64,000 bases of DNA. Origin: Mytilus trossulus. Lineage: Eukaryota; Mollusca; Bivalvia; Mytilida; Mytilidae. The notes beneath the pieces were generated by a model. The model saw only the letters and a program-made list of their open reading frames with translations, was not told the DNA's origin and did no database searches. The stretch is from assembly GCF_036588685.1 (NCBI RefSeq), contig NC_086377.1, positions 77,134,283 to 77,198,282 of the forward strand, given 5' to 3'. Positions 1-10,475 of this stretch are shown here, piece after piece. Made by a program: the position numbers and the translations under genes. Numbering within the stretch: position 1 is the stretch's first letter; each line of letters begins with the position of its first letter.

Positions 1-573
1 CTGTGACACGTCTTATAGTAATGTGAATTCACACTCAAATATAAGAGAAGACAAACGACACAACGGAAACACAACGTTATAAGGTAACACACACAGAAAC
101 GAACTATAATATAACAATGGCCATATTCCTGACTTGGTACAGCACATTTTAAAGGAAACCAGATGCTCCGCAGGGCGCAGCTTTATACGACCGCAGAGGT
201 TGAACCCTGAATGGTTGGGGCAAGTATGGACACAACATTCAAGCTGGATTCAGCTCTAAATTTGGATTGTGATTAAATAGTTGACACAGCATAGGTTTCT
301 GACACAAAATTAATGTGTTATAATGAACTTAAAATTTTTGTTTTCTCTTTGAGCAATTCAATATGCTGGTGAATATAAATCCTCTCAAAAAATGTTTAAA
401 GAAATTTTCTTTTTATTAATGAAATTTGAAATGAGAAAAAATGAACCCCCCCACCCAATTTTTTTTTCACATCCCCTTTCCCTTATTCCAAAACTGATCT
501 CAATTCAAAATTCTAATGGAGTTTGCAACAATAACTACTCATTTAAATACATCATAAAATATTAAGATGTAAA

Positions 574-1582
574 ACAAGAGGCTCTCAAGAGCCTGAATCG
601 CTCACCTTAATTTTTTTGGTTAAATCTCTCATCAATGATTATTTTGGCTTTTCAATTTATTTAAATGTTCTTTGAATCGTCCTATTTTCTTCAAAAGCAA
701 AAAAAATCATTTTCTCCTATGTTCTATTTTAGCCATAGGAGTTATGTTTCTTGACATACAAGGAAATGAAATATAAAATTTATACTAGATACTCTGAAAC
801 TCATTTAGCCTAAGTTTGGCTGAAATTGATACAGCAGTTTCAAAGGAGAAGATTTTTTAAAGTAAGTCAACATGAAGAACAAATTGTGAAAAAAACCTTT
901 AAAGGACAATAACTCCTTAAGGGGTCAATTGACAATTTTGGTCAAATTGACTTACTTGTAGATCGTACTTTGCTTAACATTTTTGCTATTAACAGTTCAT
1001 CTGTATCTATAATAATATTCAAGATAATAACCAAAAACTGCAAAATTTCTTTAAAATCATCAATTCAGGGGCATTATACCTGAAAAACCAGTTACCCAAT
1101 TCGGCTGAAAATTTCAGGACAGGTAGACCTTTATCTTATAAATACTTTAACTTCTTGTCTTATTTGCTCTAAATGCTTTGAGATATAAGCCAAAACCTGC
1201 ATTTTACCCTGTGTTCTATTTTTACCCATGACGGCCATGTTTTCTGACGAAATAAAAAATAAAGCACAAACTTTATTTTATACACCCTACTGATCATTCA
1301 GTTGAAGTTTGGTTGAATTTGGTTGAGTAGTTTCAGAGAAGATTTTTTTTAGTTAGCAAATATGATGAACAAATTGTGAAAAAGTGTCATTAAAGGACAA
1401 TAACCCTTTAAGGGATCAATTGACAATTTTGGTCATATTAACTTATTTGTAGATCTTACTTAGCTGATAATTTTTGCTGTTTACAGTTTATCTTTATCTA
1501 TAATAAGGACGACAGACGACGACGACGAGGGACGCCAAGTGATGAGAAAAGCTCACATGGCCTTTTAGGCCAGATGAGCTAA
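574..1582 (+). repeat. Bivalve interspersed repeat with hairpin ends
   Basis: The left end carries the inverted repeat GGCTCT-CA-AGAGCC. The right end carries a hairpin (about 1549-1580) in which AGCTCA pairs with TGAGCT around GGCC-TTTTA-GGCC. A diverged partial copy occupies 12145-12620, with the same right hairpin and internal blocks in the same order. No ORF is seen. A hairpin next to a CTAA-like end recalls non-autonomous Helitrons, but that assignment is only an inference. Confidence 0.55.
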
Positions 1583-1584
1583 AA

Positions 1585-1860
1585 ATGTCTTGCTATTGCA
1601 CAATATTGTGCAATTAGATGTTTCTTGCTATTGCACAATATTGTGCAATTAGATATTTCTTGCTATTGCGCAATACTATGCAATTGAAAAGACTTGCTAT
1701 TGCACAATACTGTGCAATTGAAGATTTCTTGCTATTTATTGCAAAATACTGTGCAATGGAAAATTTCTTGCTATTGCACAATACTGTGTAATTGGAGCTT
1801 TCTTGCTATTGCTGCATACTGTGCAATTGAAAATGTCTCGCTATTGCACAATACTTAATA
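1585..1860. repeat. Tandem array of 35-bp units built on a palindrome
   Basis: About seven to eight units spaced about 35 bp each contain a near-perfect palindrome; the best is TTGCACAATATTGTGCAA. Later units decay in one arm. Each transcribed unit could form a small hairpin. The array lies inside the composite element 182-3088. Confidence 0.8.
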
Positions 1861-3045
1861 TAATAATTTTGGATCCTGATTTGGACCAACTCGAAAACTG
1901 GGCCCATAATCAAAAATCTAAGTACATGTTTAGATTTAGCATATAAAAGAAGCCCAAGAATTCAATTTTTGTTAAAATCAAACTTAGCTTAATTTTGGAC
2001 CCTTTGGATTTTAATGTAGACCAATTTGAAAACAGGACCAACAATTAAGAATCTACACATACATTTGGATTTGGCATATCAAAGAACCCCAATTATTCAA
2101 ATTTTGATGAAATCAAACAAATTTTAATTTTGGACCCCAATTTGGACCAACTTGAAAACTGGGCCAAAAATAATAAATATAAGTACATTTTTAGATTCAG
2201 TATAACAAAGAACCCAAAGGATTCAATTTTTGTTTAAATCAAACTTAGTTTAATTTTGGACCCTTTGGACCTTAATGTAGACCACTTTGAAAACGGGACC
2301 AAAAATTAAGAATCTACATACACAGTTAGATTTGGCATATCAAAGAACCCCAAGTTCATTCACAGTTTAAAGTTGGACCCTTTGGGCCCCTTATTCCTAA
2401 ACTGTTGGGACCAAAACTCCTAAAATCAATCCCAACCTTCCTTTTTTGGTTATAAACCTTCTGCTAAAATTTCATAGATTTCTATTTACTTATACTAAAG
2501 TTATGGTGCCAAAACCAAGAAAAATGCTTATTTGGGCCCCTTGTTGGCCCCTAATTCCTAAACTGTTCATACCTCAACTCCCACAATCAATCCCAATCTT
2601 CCTTTTGTGGTTGTAGACCTTGTGTTTAAATTTCATTGATTTCTATTTACTTCTACTAAAGTTATTGTGCGAAAACCAAGAATAATGCTTATTAGGGCCC
2701 TTTTTGGCCCTTAATTCCTAAACTGTTGAAACCAAAACTCCCAAAATCAATCCTAACCTTTCTTTTGTGGTCATAAACTTGTGTCAAAATTTCATAGATT
2801 TCTATTTACTTAAACTAAAGTTATAGTTCGAAAACCAAGAAAATGCTTATTTGGGCCTTTTTTTTTACCCTAATTCCTCAAATGTTGGGACCAAAACTCA
2901 CAAAATCAATCTTAACCTTCCTTTTGTGGTCATAAACCTTGTGTTAAATTTCCATTGATTTCTATTCACTTTTACTAAAGTTAAGAGTGCGAAAACTTAA
3001 AGTATTCGGACAAGGACGACGCAGACGACGACGCCAACGTGATAC
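1861..3045. repeat. Diverged tandem blocks, two unit families
   Basis: From 1861 to 2360 a block containing 'ttggaccctttgga' and 'catatcaaagaacccc' recurs about every 120-170 bp. From 2380 to 3010 a different unit of about 155 bp, containing 'cctaattcctaaactgtt', recurs four times. Both families reappear at 47540-48800 in the same order, so they travel together as one repeat. Confidence 0.75.
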
Positions 3046-3089
3046 TAAAATACGACCAACATTTTTTTAATTTTTGCGGTCGTATAAAA

Positions 3090-4150
3090 ATGGCGGGTTG
3101 AACCTGGTTTTGTGGCATGCCAATCCTCCCTCTTTTATAGCAATGTGAAATATAACATTAAAATGACAACACACATTACAGGACTACAATATAAATAAAT
3201 AGGAGAACACAATTGACAAAGAAACATACGAATATTAGCTAACAAAAGGCAACAAGTTAAAATGTTGTGCATTTTGTCCACACAAGACTTACGAAATGGA
3301 ATATGCAAAGTGATAACATCAATTTGAATATACTTTTTTGGCTATTTTAGATAAACCAAGTAGTGTTTTGAAAGTTTTTGTATATGTTTCATAAACTAAT
3401 AATAAAACAGAAATGAAATCAGTTGTATTGTATAATCATATATATATATTGCACAGAAAGTGATATCCTTAGTACATCAATTGATATTTAACTCAAATCA
3501 CAAAAACAACTACACACAAATTACAAACTACTTTAAAAGTTAGGACGACTTTCTTTATCCAGACAACACTTCAGAAAGTTATAAAACATTGCGATATATA
3601 TTTGCATGGTAACGAGAAGTCTTTGTGATATTGCTTCTGAAAGTGATAAACAGCACTGTACAACTATATATTCAATTTCAGTTTGGTGTGGACTTGTTCA
3701 TTAAAACTGTAGTATTTTGCATCCTCAAAAGCTTTAATAGCTCGATTGAAGGAAATGTTTTGCCTTGTTACAAAATAAAAAGTATAAGTGTTACTGCACA
3801 AAACTGTGAAAAGATAAAATATTTCCTTCATTCTTGTAAAAGTGTAATATGTATCCATCATACTAAAAAAACATAACACTACAGTTAAAGGTATATTAAA
3901 GGGATTGTATATTAAGACAAGATTGCATGGATATACTCTTTGAATCACTAGTTACAATGTAATAGAGTCATCAACATTTTGTTTAGATATTTCCAAGTTG
4001 TATTTGTTTGGAGTTTGTTTTTTGCTCTTGTTTTTAAATAATTTGCTATTAATAACATGAAACCCACACCAGGCACTATAACAAACTGTTACCCAAAATT
4101 AACACACAGCCTAGATGGTATAAAAACTTGGTTACAATAAAAAATACTAA
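3090..4150. other. Intergenic, repeat-derived AT-rich DNA
   Basis: Bases 3090-3270 belong to a mussel-type interspersed repeat related to positions 1-160. The rest is AT-rich, with only short random ORFs. I see no gene. Confidence 0.5.
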
Positions 4151-4164
4151 CTGTAACATCGATC

Positions 4165-4556
4165 TTATTTCTTCTTCTGGAAAGGATTCAGGTTTTTCAG
4201 GAGTGTTTTAATTTTTCCTTCCTTCTTCTCGTCAACTTCCTCGTGTAGGGTGTATTTCTTCACACCAACTGTTTTAATGATTTCCTCCAAACATTTAGCA
4301 CCTCTATCAACATTTACAAGAGCTTGGACCAGAACACGTATAGTTGGCCGGACTCTTTGTTCTTCTCTCCATTGAAATAATATATCTTTACATTGTGCCA
4401 CTAAATCCCGACCATTGTTATACTGTATAATATCTTTTGATGTTATAGGTAATCCTAATTCTAAACCCAGTTGGAAGGATACTACACCTATTACTTGTGC
4501 CAGTTTATCTAGTATTTCATCTGTTGGAATTAAATCCATGTATTCTTCATTGATAA
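4165..4556 (-). CDS. Terminal exon encoding a death-domain-like module
   Basis: The exon begins after a good splice acceptor on the minus strand (polypyrimidine tract then ACAG, AG at 4558-4557) with codon phase 1, and ends at a TAA stop at 4165. It encodes about 130 residues. The pattern of a helical repeat, a central tryptophan in FQWREEQ and a following segment TIRVLVQALVN fits the death-domain fold, which mediates homotypic contacts in apoptosis and innate immune signalling; bivalves carry many such proteins. The tail is rich in lysine and glutamate and ends KKK. No upstream exon was found in the window, so the full protein is unknown. The death-domain call comes from pattern, not from a profile search. 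Confidence 0.6.
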
Positions 4557-5029
4557 CTGTAATAACAAAAACAATGGTATGTATCATTAAGACACAGTGC
4601 CCCGCTGCCACTATCACATGTCCTCACTCATTGAACCTTGAAATCAGGGTCAAAATCATAACTCTTCATATAATTTTAAAGTTCCCTCCACAATGAATAT
4701 GCGTAATTAGTCTTAAGTTGACATGACAACAACTTAATGACAAACTGCATTAATCAAAAATTTAACCTGAGAACTAATTTCACACTATCACATTTCTATG
4801 TTCAGTGAACCATAAAATCAGGGCCAATACTATTATTTTGAATAATATTTTTCAGGTTTACATCGATATCATAATGAACATGTGTACTAAGTTTCAATTT
4901 GATGTGACCAAAACTTCAAAGTTACTACTTTAACATCACTGCACGCTCAAGGTGACCATTGCAACGGTTAAAAAAATTTGTAAGAGACGATCAAGTAACA
5001 TCTGTGCGCTGAAGAAATCACAGCACTCT

Positions 5030-5440
5030 AGATCAAAGGATGTATGTTACAGGTTACAAATAAAATAATGCATGTTACTGGTTATAGATCAAAGGATGCG
5101 TGTTATTTGTTACAGATCGAAGAATGCACGTTACTTGTTGAAAAAAGAATGCAAGTAACTGGAAGCATATCATAGAATGCATGTTACTGGTTACAGATCA
5201 TACTATGCATTTTACTGGTTACAGATCAAAGAATGCATTTTACTGTTACAAATCAAAGAATGCATCCTACTTGTTAAAGATCAAAGAATGAAAGATACTG
5301 GTTACAGATCAAAGGATGCATTTTACTGGTTACAGACCATAGAATGCATTTTACTGGTTACAGATCAAAGAATGCATGTGACTGGATACAGAACAAATGA
5401 TGCATTTTACTGTATACCCGATCAAAGAATGCAACTTACT
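5030..5440. repeat. Minisatellite block 1, about 28-bp unit
   Basis: Degenerate copies of a unit around 'gttacagatcaaagaatgca' follow one another. A 28-bp period is not a multiple of three, so the ORFs across it are not coding. It is separated from block 2 by an unrelated repeat. Confidence 0.85.
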
Positions 5441-5441
5441 G

Positions 5442-5985
5442 TCGATAATTTTGATACAGTATTCCAGGGCTTGCATTTCCTATCATGATTTCTTTGATAG
5501 AGGGTTGCTGCTCACAAGGAAGCTATTAAACCAAAAGTTCCAAATGGTGAAGTTAAAATCATTCCTTCGTTTATAAATATTTTGATATGAGCTCACTGAT
5601 GAGTCTTATGTAGACGAAACGCGCGTCTGGCGTACTAAATTATAATCCTGGTACCTTTGATAACTATAATGGACCCCATCACAAGTTGGTTGTACGTTAT
5701 GGAATATCCGTTTCACAGATGATAACAGATATGTTCCTAATGTCGTAATTCCAACTCCTTTTCCAGAATGTGACCTACGGTATTAGACTTATAACCAGGT
5801 TTGTATTAATATGAGCAACATGACGAATGCCACATGTGAAGCAGGATCTGCTTACCCGAGATCACCCCCAGTTTTCGGTAGGGTTCATTGCTCAGCCATT
5901 ACTTTTCTATGCTCGTGTACTACTGTTTGTCTGTTGGTCCTATTTTCAGCCATAGCTTTGTCAGTTTATTTTCGACTTATCTAAG
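5442..5985 (+). repeat. Interspersed repeat with hammerhead-like core splitting the minisatellite
   Basis: Unrelated sequence separates two blocks of the same 28-bp minisatellite, which suggests insertion. Its first part holds a hammerhead-like ribozyme core (5596-5634) followed by 'ctggtacctttgataac', a tail also found at 33375-33392. Its later part (5840-5980) resembles fragments near 36555-36685, 51840-51960 and 56400-56580. No ORF of note. Confidence 0.55.
5596..5634 (+). ncRNA. Hammerhead-ribozyme-like motif
   Basis: In order: CTGATGA (5596-5602); a 3-bp stem II GTC/GAC (5603-5605 with 5613-5615) closed by 7 nt; GAAA (5616-5619); a 4-bp stem III ACGC/GCGT (5619-5622 with 5630-5633) closed by 7 nt; then A at the expected cleavage position 17 (5634). 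All catalytic-core bases are present. Stem I, formed by the outer flanks, pairs poorly here, so activity is doubtful for this copy. Hammerhead motifs are known in animal Penelope-like elements and in mussel retrozymes. Confidence 0.5.
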
Positions 5986-6265
5986 ATCTAAGAATGCATT
6001 TTAATGTTACTGGTTACTAACCATAGAATGCATTCAAATAGTTCCAGATCAAAGAATGCATCCTACTTGTTACAGATCAAAGAATGCATCCTACTTGTTA
6101 CAGATCAAAGAATGCATCCTACTTGTTACAGATCAAAGAATGCATCCTACTTATTATCAAAGAATGCATCCTACTTGTTACAGATCAAAGAATGCATCCT
6201 ACTTGTTACAGATCAAAGAATGATAGAAACTGGTTGCAGATCAAAGAATGCATGTTACTGGTTAA
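5985..6265. repeat. Minisatellite block 2, 28-bp unit
   Basis: Near-identical units of 28 bp ('agatcaaagaatgcatccta' plus 'cttgttac') run from about 6046 to 6250, more homogeneous than block 1. Continuous spacing without unique spacers, in a eukaryotic setting, excludes a CRISPR array. Confidence 0.9.
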
Positions 6266-6690
6266 ATTTCACAAAATACTTTCTGTATAAAACACATGCC
6301 GGTCCACCTATTTATCAAAGTTTAAACGTGTGTATAAATAGTATTTTAACAGTATCAAGACTAAATCCTATCTTGGCTTCATTGATAATCATGACCAGAT
6401 ATTTTTTAAATACATACCACAATGACCTTTTCTGATTCTTTTTACCTACAAAATATTTTGTAATTAATACAAGAATAACCAACATGGTTGGTGTGTTTTG
6501 GTTTCTGTCTGTGTCTAAATGTTGTCGACGTTTACCCCACCTGACTTGTTAATGATATTTTATGATCGAGACTTTTGCTCATTTACTGAGTTAACATAAG
6601 AATAAATGCCACACATATGTCATATTTTGTATTTCATTAATAATTTTGAAGGAAACCAACATGTTCTAAAAGAGACGCGGAATATACCAA

Positions 6691-9600
6691 ATGGACATTC
6701 CGAATCATAAGTCTAAATATTTTTTTTTTGTAACACTGATCTTAAACTTTGGACTTATAGGCGACTTACTGGTTCATATGTTGTTTCTCTGCGCAATTTT
6801 TACTCACATAAGCATGACTATGAAACTAAGAAACGGAAAAATACTAAATACTAAACTTGTTCAAAGGGTATCTACACGTCTCAATTTTCAAAATCGGTTA
6901 TCTAAAAATACTACCATCGCTAACATTTTTAACAATAAAAATCGTGGTTACCCTTCTATCGATAAGTGTCATGCCAAAAAATGACTTACATGTCCCCGTC
7001 TTTCCACCAACAATACGGTAAGGTCCACGTTTAATGGTCGCACATTTTCTTTAAATTTTGAAACTGATATTACTTGAAAAACAAACAGTATTATTTATTT
7101 ACTCACATGAAACAAACCGGGATGTGGTATTCAGTACGTAGGAGAAACTGGAAGATATTTATCAAAACGCACTCAAGAACATCTGTATCGTTTTAAAAGA
7201 CCTAATAAATTCAAAAGTATCATTTACCAACACCTTAAGAAGCACAACCATCCTTTTAAATATTTAGCAGTTCAACCTTGAGAAGTAGTAAATAAGCAGC
7301 CTGGTGAATCGCATTCAAAGTTTGTACGATCACGGAAAATAATTGAATTAAATTGGATTAAAAAATTACAGACAGTTTACCCTCTCGGTCTAAATGATAA
7401 TATCATGGGAATTGGTAATATATCTAGAACCAATTCCGTTAACATTTTGGATATTGTTTCTAAAACTGTTCGTAAAAACCGTTCTCACGGTTGTAGAACA
7501 AATCGCAATCAAAGAAAATTTCGGGCCAATCATACCAATATTTCGGACCTAATTTCTATTTCAAAAAACAACGGCAGACATTATCTGATAACAAAACTCT
7601 GTTCGTTACCGGTTAATAAGTTAAATAAAAATTTGGAGGATTGCAACACAATTTCATATAGCAGTCCTAAGTATGAAAGTGTTCAAATTATTAAGGCATA
7701 TTGTTATTCTAAATTATTTCCCAAAATTGATCGCCCTGAAGATCATAAAAAACATTTTATTAAAATTAAGTATGTCAATAAAGGCTTTGATTTTGTAAAT
7801 ATTGCTGGTATATTTAACGACCATTCTGTTAAAGAACAAATTCCTGGATATTTTGACAATACTGAGCTACCTCTTATTTGTTATATTTACAAGAAATCTA
7901 CCCGGAAATTTGTGTTTAATTATAGTCAATTGTGTAAAGATGTTAATATCAGTGAAAATACACCTACTTCATGTAATTGCAGTAATTCCGAATATATTTA
8001 TGGACCCATTTCCCATGTTATAACAGGAGATCTTAACATCGTTCAAGACCGAGAGTTAAAATCATTTCTCAGTAAAGGACCTAAATATCGTCCCCCGTCA
8101 ATTATTAATTGGAATGAGTGTCGTAATATCATCCACGACTCACTCCATACTTACTGTATGAAATGGATAAAACGGGAAAAAGCTGACAAAACATCTTTGG
8201 ACTCTTTTTTTAATTCAGTAATGAAGATAGTTGATATACGTATTCAACATTTTAAAGAACATTTTACTATAAACAATAACCACAATAAACCTATTTCGCG
8301 TATCAAACATAAACTAAAAGAACTAGCCAAGGAATTTGTTTTTGTCCCGGCCGATAAAGCTGCTAATAATATTATTATTGTTTGACGTAAATTTTACATC
8401 GAGGTTCTGAAAAAGGAAATCACCAATTCACCAACATTCCAACTGACTCCATTTTCAGAAAACGAAATCTGTAACAAACATAAACTTTTAGCCTCCGCTT
8501 TACAAGCAGAGCCAAATACAATGAAAGTTCCAACTATGTATTGGCTTCCGAAGCTACACAAAACCCCTTACAAATATAGATTTATTTCGTCTTCATGTCA
8601 TTGTTCAACTACTAAATTGTCTATTATTCTTACCAGCACACTTGGTACAATTAAAAACCTTATAATAAATTGTTCAAATAAGGCCTTCGAAAATAGTGGA
8701 ATAAATTACTTTTGGAGTGTCAAGAACTCGTTGGAAGTACTTGATAAATTGCATGCTTATATTGGTGATTTTGAATCTGTTCAAAGTTTTGATTTTTCTA
8801 CCCTGTATACCACATTGCCTCACATTCTCATTAAGAAAAAATTCACACACCTAATTAAATGGGCATTCAAAAAATCAGAATGTGAATATATATGTTCAAA
8901 CTCTTTTAGGTCATTTTTTAGTAGCAATAAACAAAAAAACTATGTTAATTGGACATGCTTTGATACTATATATGCCCTTGAATTTTTACTAGATAACATT
9001 TTTGTTCGCTTTGGGGATTCCGTATATCGTCAGATTATCGGAATTCCAATGGGGACTAACTGTGCACCACTTATTGCGGACCTCTTTTTGTATTGTTACG
9101 AGTTACAATTTATGACAAAAATAAGCAAAGACCCATCAAAACAATATCTGATAAACAAATTTAATAATACTTTTAGATATTTGGATGATATTTTGGCTCT
9201 CAATAATGACGACTTCAGTATGTATATTAATGAAATTTATCCTGGTGAACTCACTTTAAATAAACCTAATACTAACAATGACCACTGCCCTTTCCTCGAT
9301 CTTGATATCTATATCACTAACGGAAAGCTGAATACTAAAATTTATGATAAAAGGGATGATTTTTCATTTCCTATCGTTAATTATCCGTTTTTAGATGGTG
9401 ACGTTCCCTTGTCACCATCTTACGGTGTTTATATATCTCAACTTGTACGATTCGCTCGTGTATGTAACAATGTTTTAGATTTTAACGAGAGAAATTTATG
9501 TATTACTGAAAAATTATTACACCAGGGTTTTCGATATCACAAACTAGTCAAAACATTTACTAAATTTTATCATCGGTATAAAGACATCATTCGTAAATAT

Positions 9601-9828
9601 AGCTCAACATGCAGACTTTTTATACGTTCAGGTATTTCACATCCAATTTTTTATGGAAATATTCTTTATAAAGCACAAAGGTGTCAGTATTCACCTCATA
9701 AACTTACAAAACCTTTGAATAGACTTATTAAGAAGGGATATAATTACGATACTGTTGTCAAGTCATTAAAGATTGCATACTTTGGCGTTAATATTGAGTC
9801 ACTGATAAGGTCTTTGCGTCGGAACTAA
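6691..9828 (+). CDS. Naiad-type Penelope-like retroelement ORF (GIY-YIG endonuclease + RT) with five in-frame UGA codons; predicted selenoprotein
   Basis: One frame of 1045 codons is closed only by TAA at 9826. Five TGA codons lie in frame at 6982, 7075, 7108, 7279 and 8383 (residues 98, 129, 140, 197, 565); there is no internal TAA or TAG. Order: zinc-binding segment with C and U residues (about 94-140); GIY-YIG nuclease core (IYL 135-137, YVGETG 149-154, Arg160, His164); CxC linker (C428, C430); reverse transcriptase with DFSTLYT (701-707), GIPMG (from 784) and catalytic YLDD (830-833). N-terminal nuclease plus CxC defines Naiad PLEs, which prime reverse transcription at nicked chromosomal DNA. 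The UGA in the segments KK-UGA-LTC, IT-UGA-KT, LLT-UGA-NK and IIIV-UGA-RK replace residues that I recall as cysteine in relatives. Translation could begin at ATG 6691, 6814 or 6820; MKLRNGK at 6820 looks most natural. A SECIS element follows. The alternative, a decayed pseudogene, would not leave TGA as the only stop. Confidence 0.85.
7078..7278 (+). other. GIY-YIG endonuclease domain of the Naiad element
   Basis: The segment between the second and fourth UGA codons holds the two signature strands (SIIYLL and IQYVGETG), a basic residue in LSKRTQEH with its His, and a cysteine in KPGCG. It is nested in the frame 6691-9828 and, if UGA were read as stop, could not be linked to the reverse transcriptase. 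Confidence 0.85.
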
Positions 9829-10475
9829 ACACATTTATTCTAAAAACAGTTGTTGGCATGACACGGGTTATGTTCTTCTCATATATGTTATGATGGTATG
9901 ATACTAAACCCCTTACGGGAAGGATTGTGCCTGATGTTCATATGATGAAATCATAATCTTTCAGTCAGTGTAATTGAAGTCTGGAGCTGGCATGTCAGTT
10001 AACTGCTAGTAGTCTGTTGTTATTTATGTATTATTGTCATTTTGTTTATTTTCTTTGGTTACATCTTCTGACATCAGACTCGGACCTCTCTTGAACTGAA
10101 TTTTAATGTGCGTATTGTTATGCTTTTACTTTTCTACACTGGTTAGAGGTATAGGGGGAGGGTTGAGATCTCACAAACATGTTTAACCCCGCCGCATTTT
10201 TGCGCCTGTCCCAAGTCAGGAGCCTCTGGCCTTTGTTAGTCTTGTATTATTTAAATTTTAGTTTCTTGTGTACAATTTGGAAATTAGTATGGCGTTCATT
10301 ATCACTGAACTAGTATATATTTGTTTAGGGGCCAGCTGAAGGACGCCTCCGGGTGCGGGAATTTCTCGCTACATTGAAGACCTGTTGGTGACCTTCTGCT
10401 GTTGTGTTTTCTTATTTTGGTCGGGTTGTTGTCTCTTTGACACATTCCCCATTTCCATTCTCAATTTTAATGAGA
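9829..10475 (+). repeat. Naiad 3' UTR, copy A
   Basis: About 640 bp after the stop codon, ending in 'attctcaatttta', recurs nearly unchanged at 35420-36112, 40947-41575 and 58073-58655 and in rearranged inverted form at 11385-11785. It contains the SECIS element at 9875-9950. Strong conservation of a noncoding tail across copies suggests shared recent ancestry and possibly constraint on the SECIS. Confidence 0.9.
9875..9950 (+). promoter_or_regulatory. Predicted form-2 SECIS element (Naiad copy A)
   Basis: The 5' quartet ATGA (9890-9893) faces TGAT (9932-9935), giving the kink-turn core. Between them, helix II pairs 9895-9905 with 9921-9931 (10 of 11 positions pair, counting G-U). The unpaired AAA (9906-9908) begins the apical loop 12 nt after ATGA, as required. 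A small CCC/GGG stem in the loop makes it form 2. Helix I forms from flanking AT-rich arms (about 9882-9888 with 9938-9943). SECIS elements recruit SBP2 to decode UGA as selenocysteine. It lies 62 nt after the stop of the UGA-containing ORF. Confidence 0.85.

Larger units (their letters stand above)
120..3088. mobile_element. Composite DNA element with 14-bp terminal inverted repeats
   Basis: The motif TTTATACGACCGCA at 182-195 is matched perfectly in inverted orientation at 3075-3088, so the interval looks like a non-autonomous element about 2.9 kb long. Its left part (168-330) recurs at 47350-47505, and its inner parts (1861-2360 and 2380-3010) recur at 47540-48420 and 48490-48800. No transposase is visible. 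It is interrupted by a second repeat (574-1582) and a palindromic tandem array (1585-1860). A CGA-rich microsatellite-like tract (about 3005-3040) precedes the right end. I recognise the family as abundant in bivalves; its class is not assigned. Positions 1-119 resemble the repeat at 3090-3270. Confidence 0.6.

Noticed and set aside
5985..6265. CRISPR-like array of 28-bp direct repeats
   Set aside because: Repeats adjoin without spacers, no cas genes are present, and the window is eukaryotic. It is a minisatellite.
6691..9828. Naiad copy A as an ordinary decayed pseudogene with five stops
   Set aside because: All five are TGA in one unbroken frame, none TAA or TAG; no frameshift occurs over 3.1 kb; and a SECIS-like structure follows. 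A decayed copy such as B or C shows indels instead.
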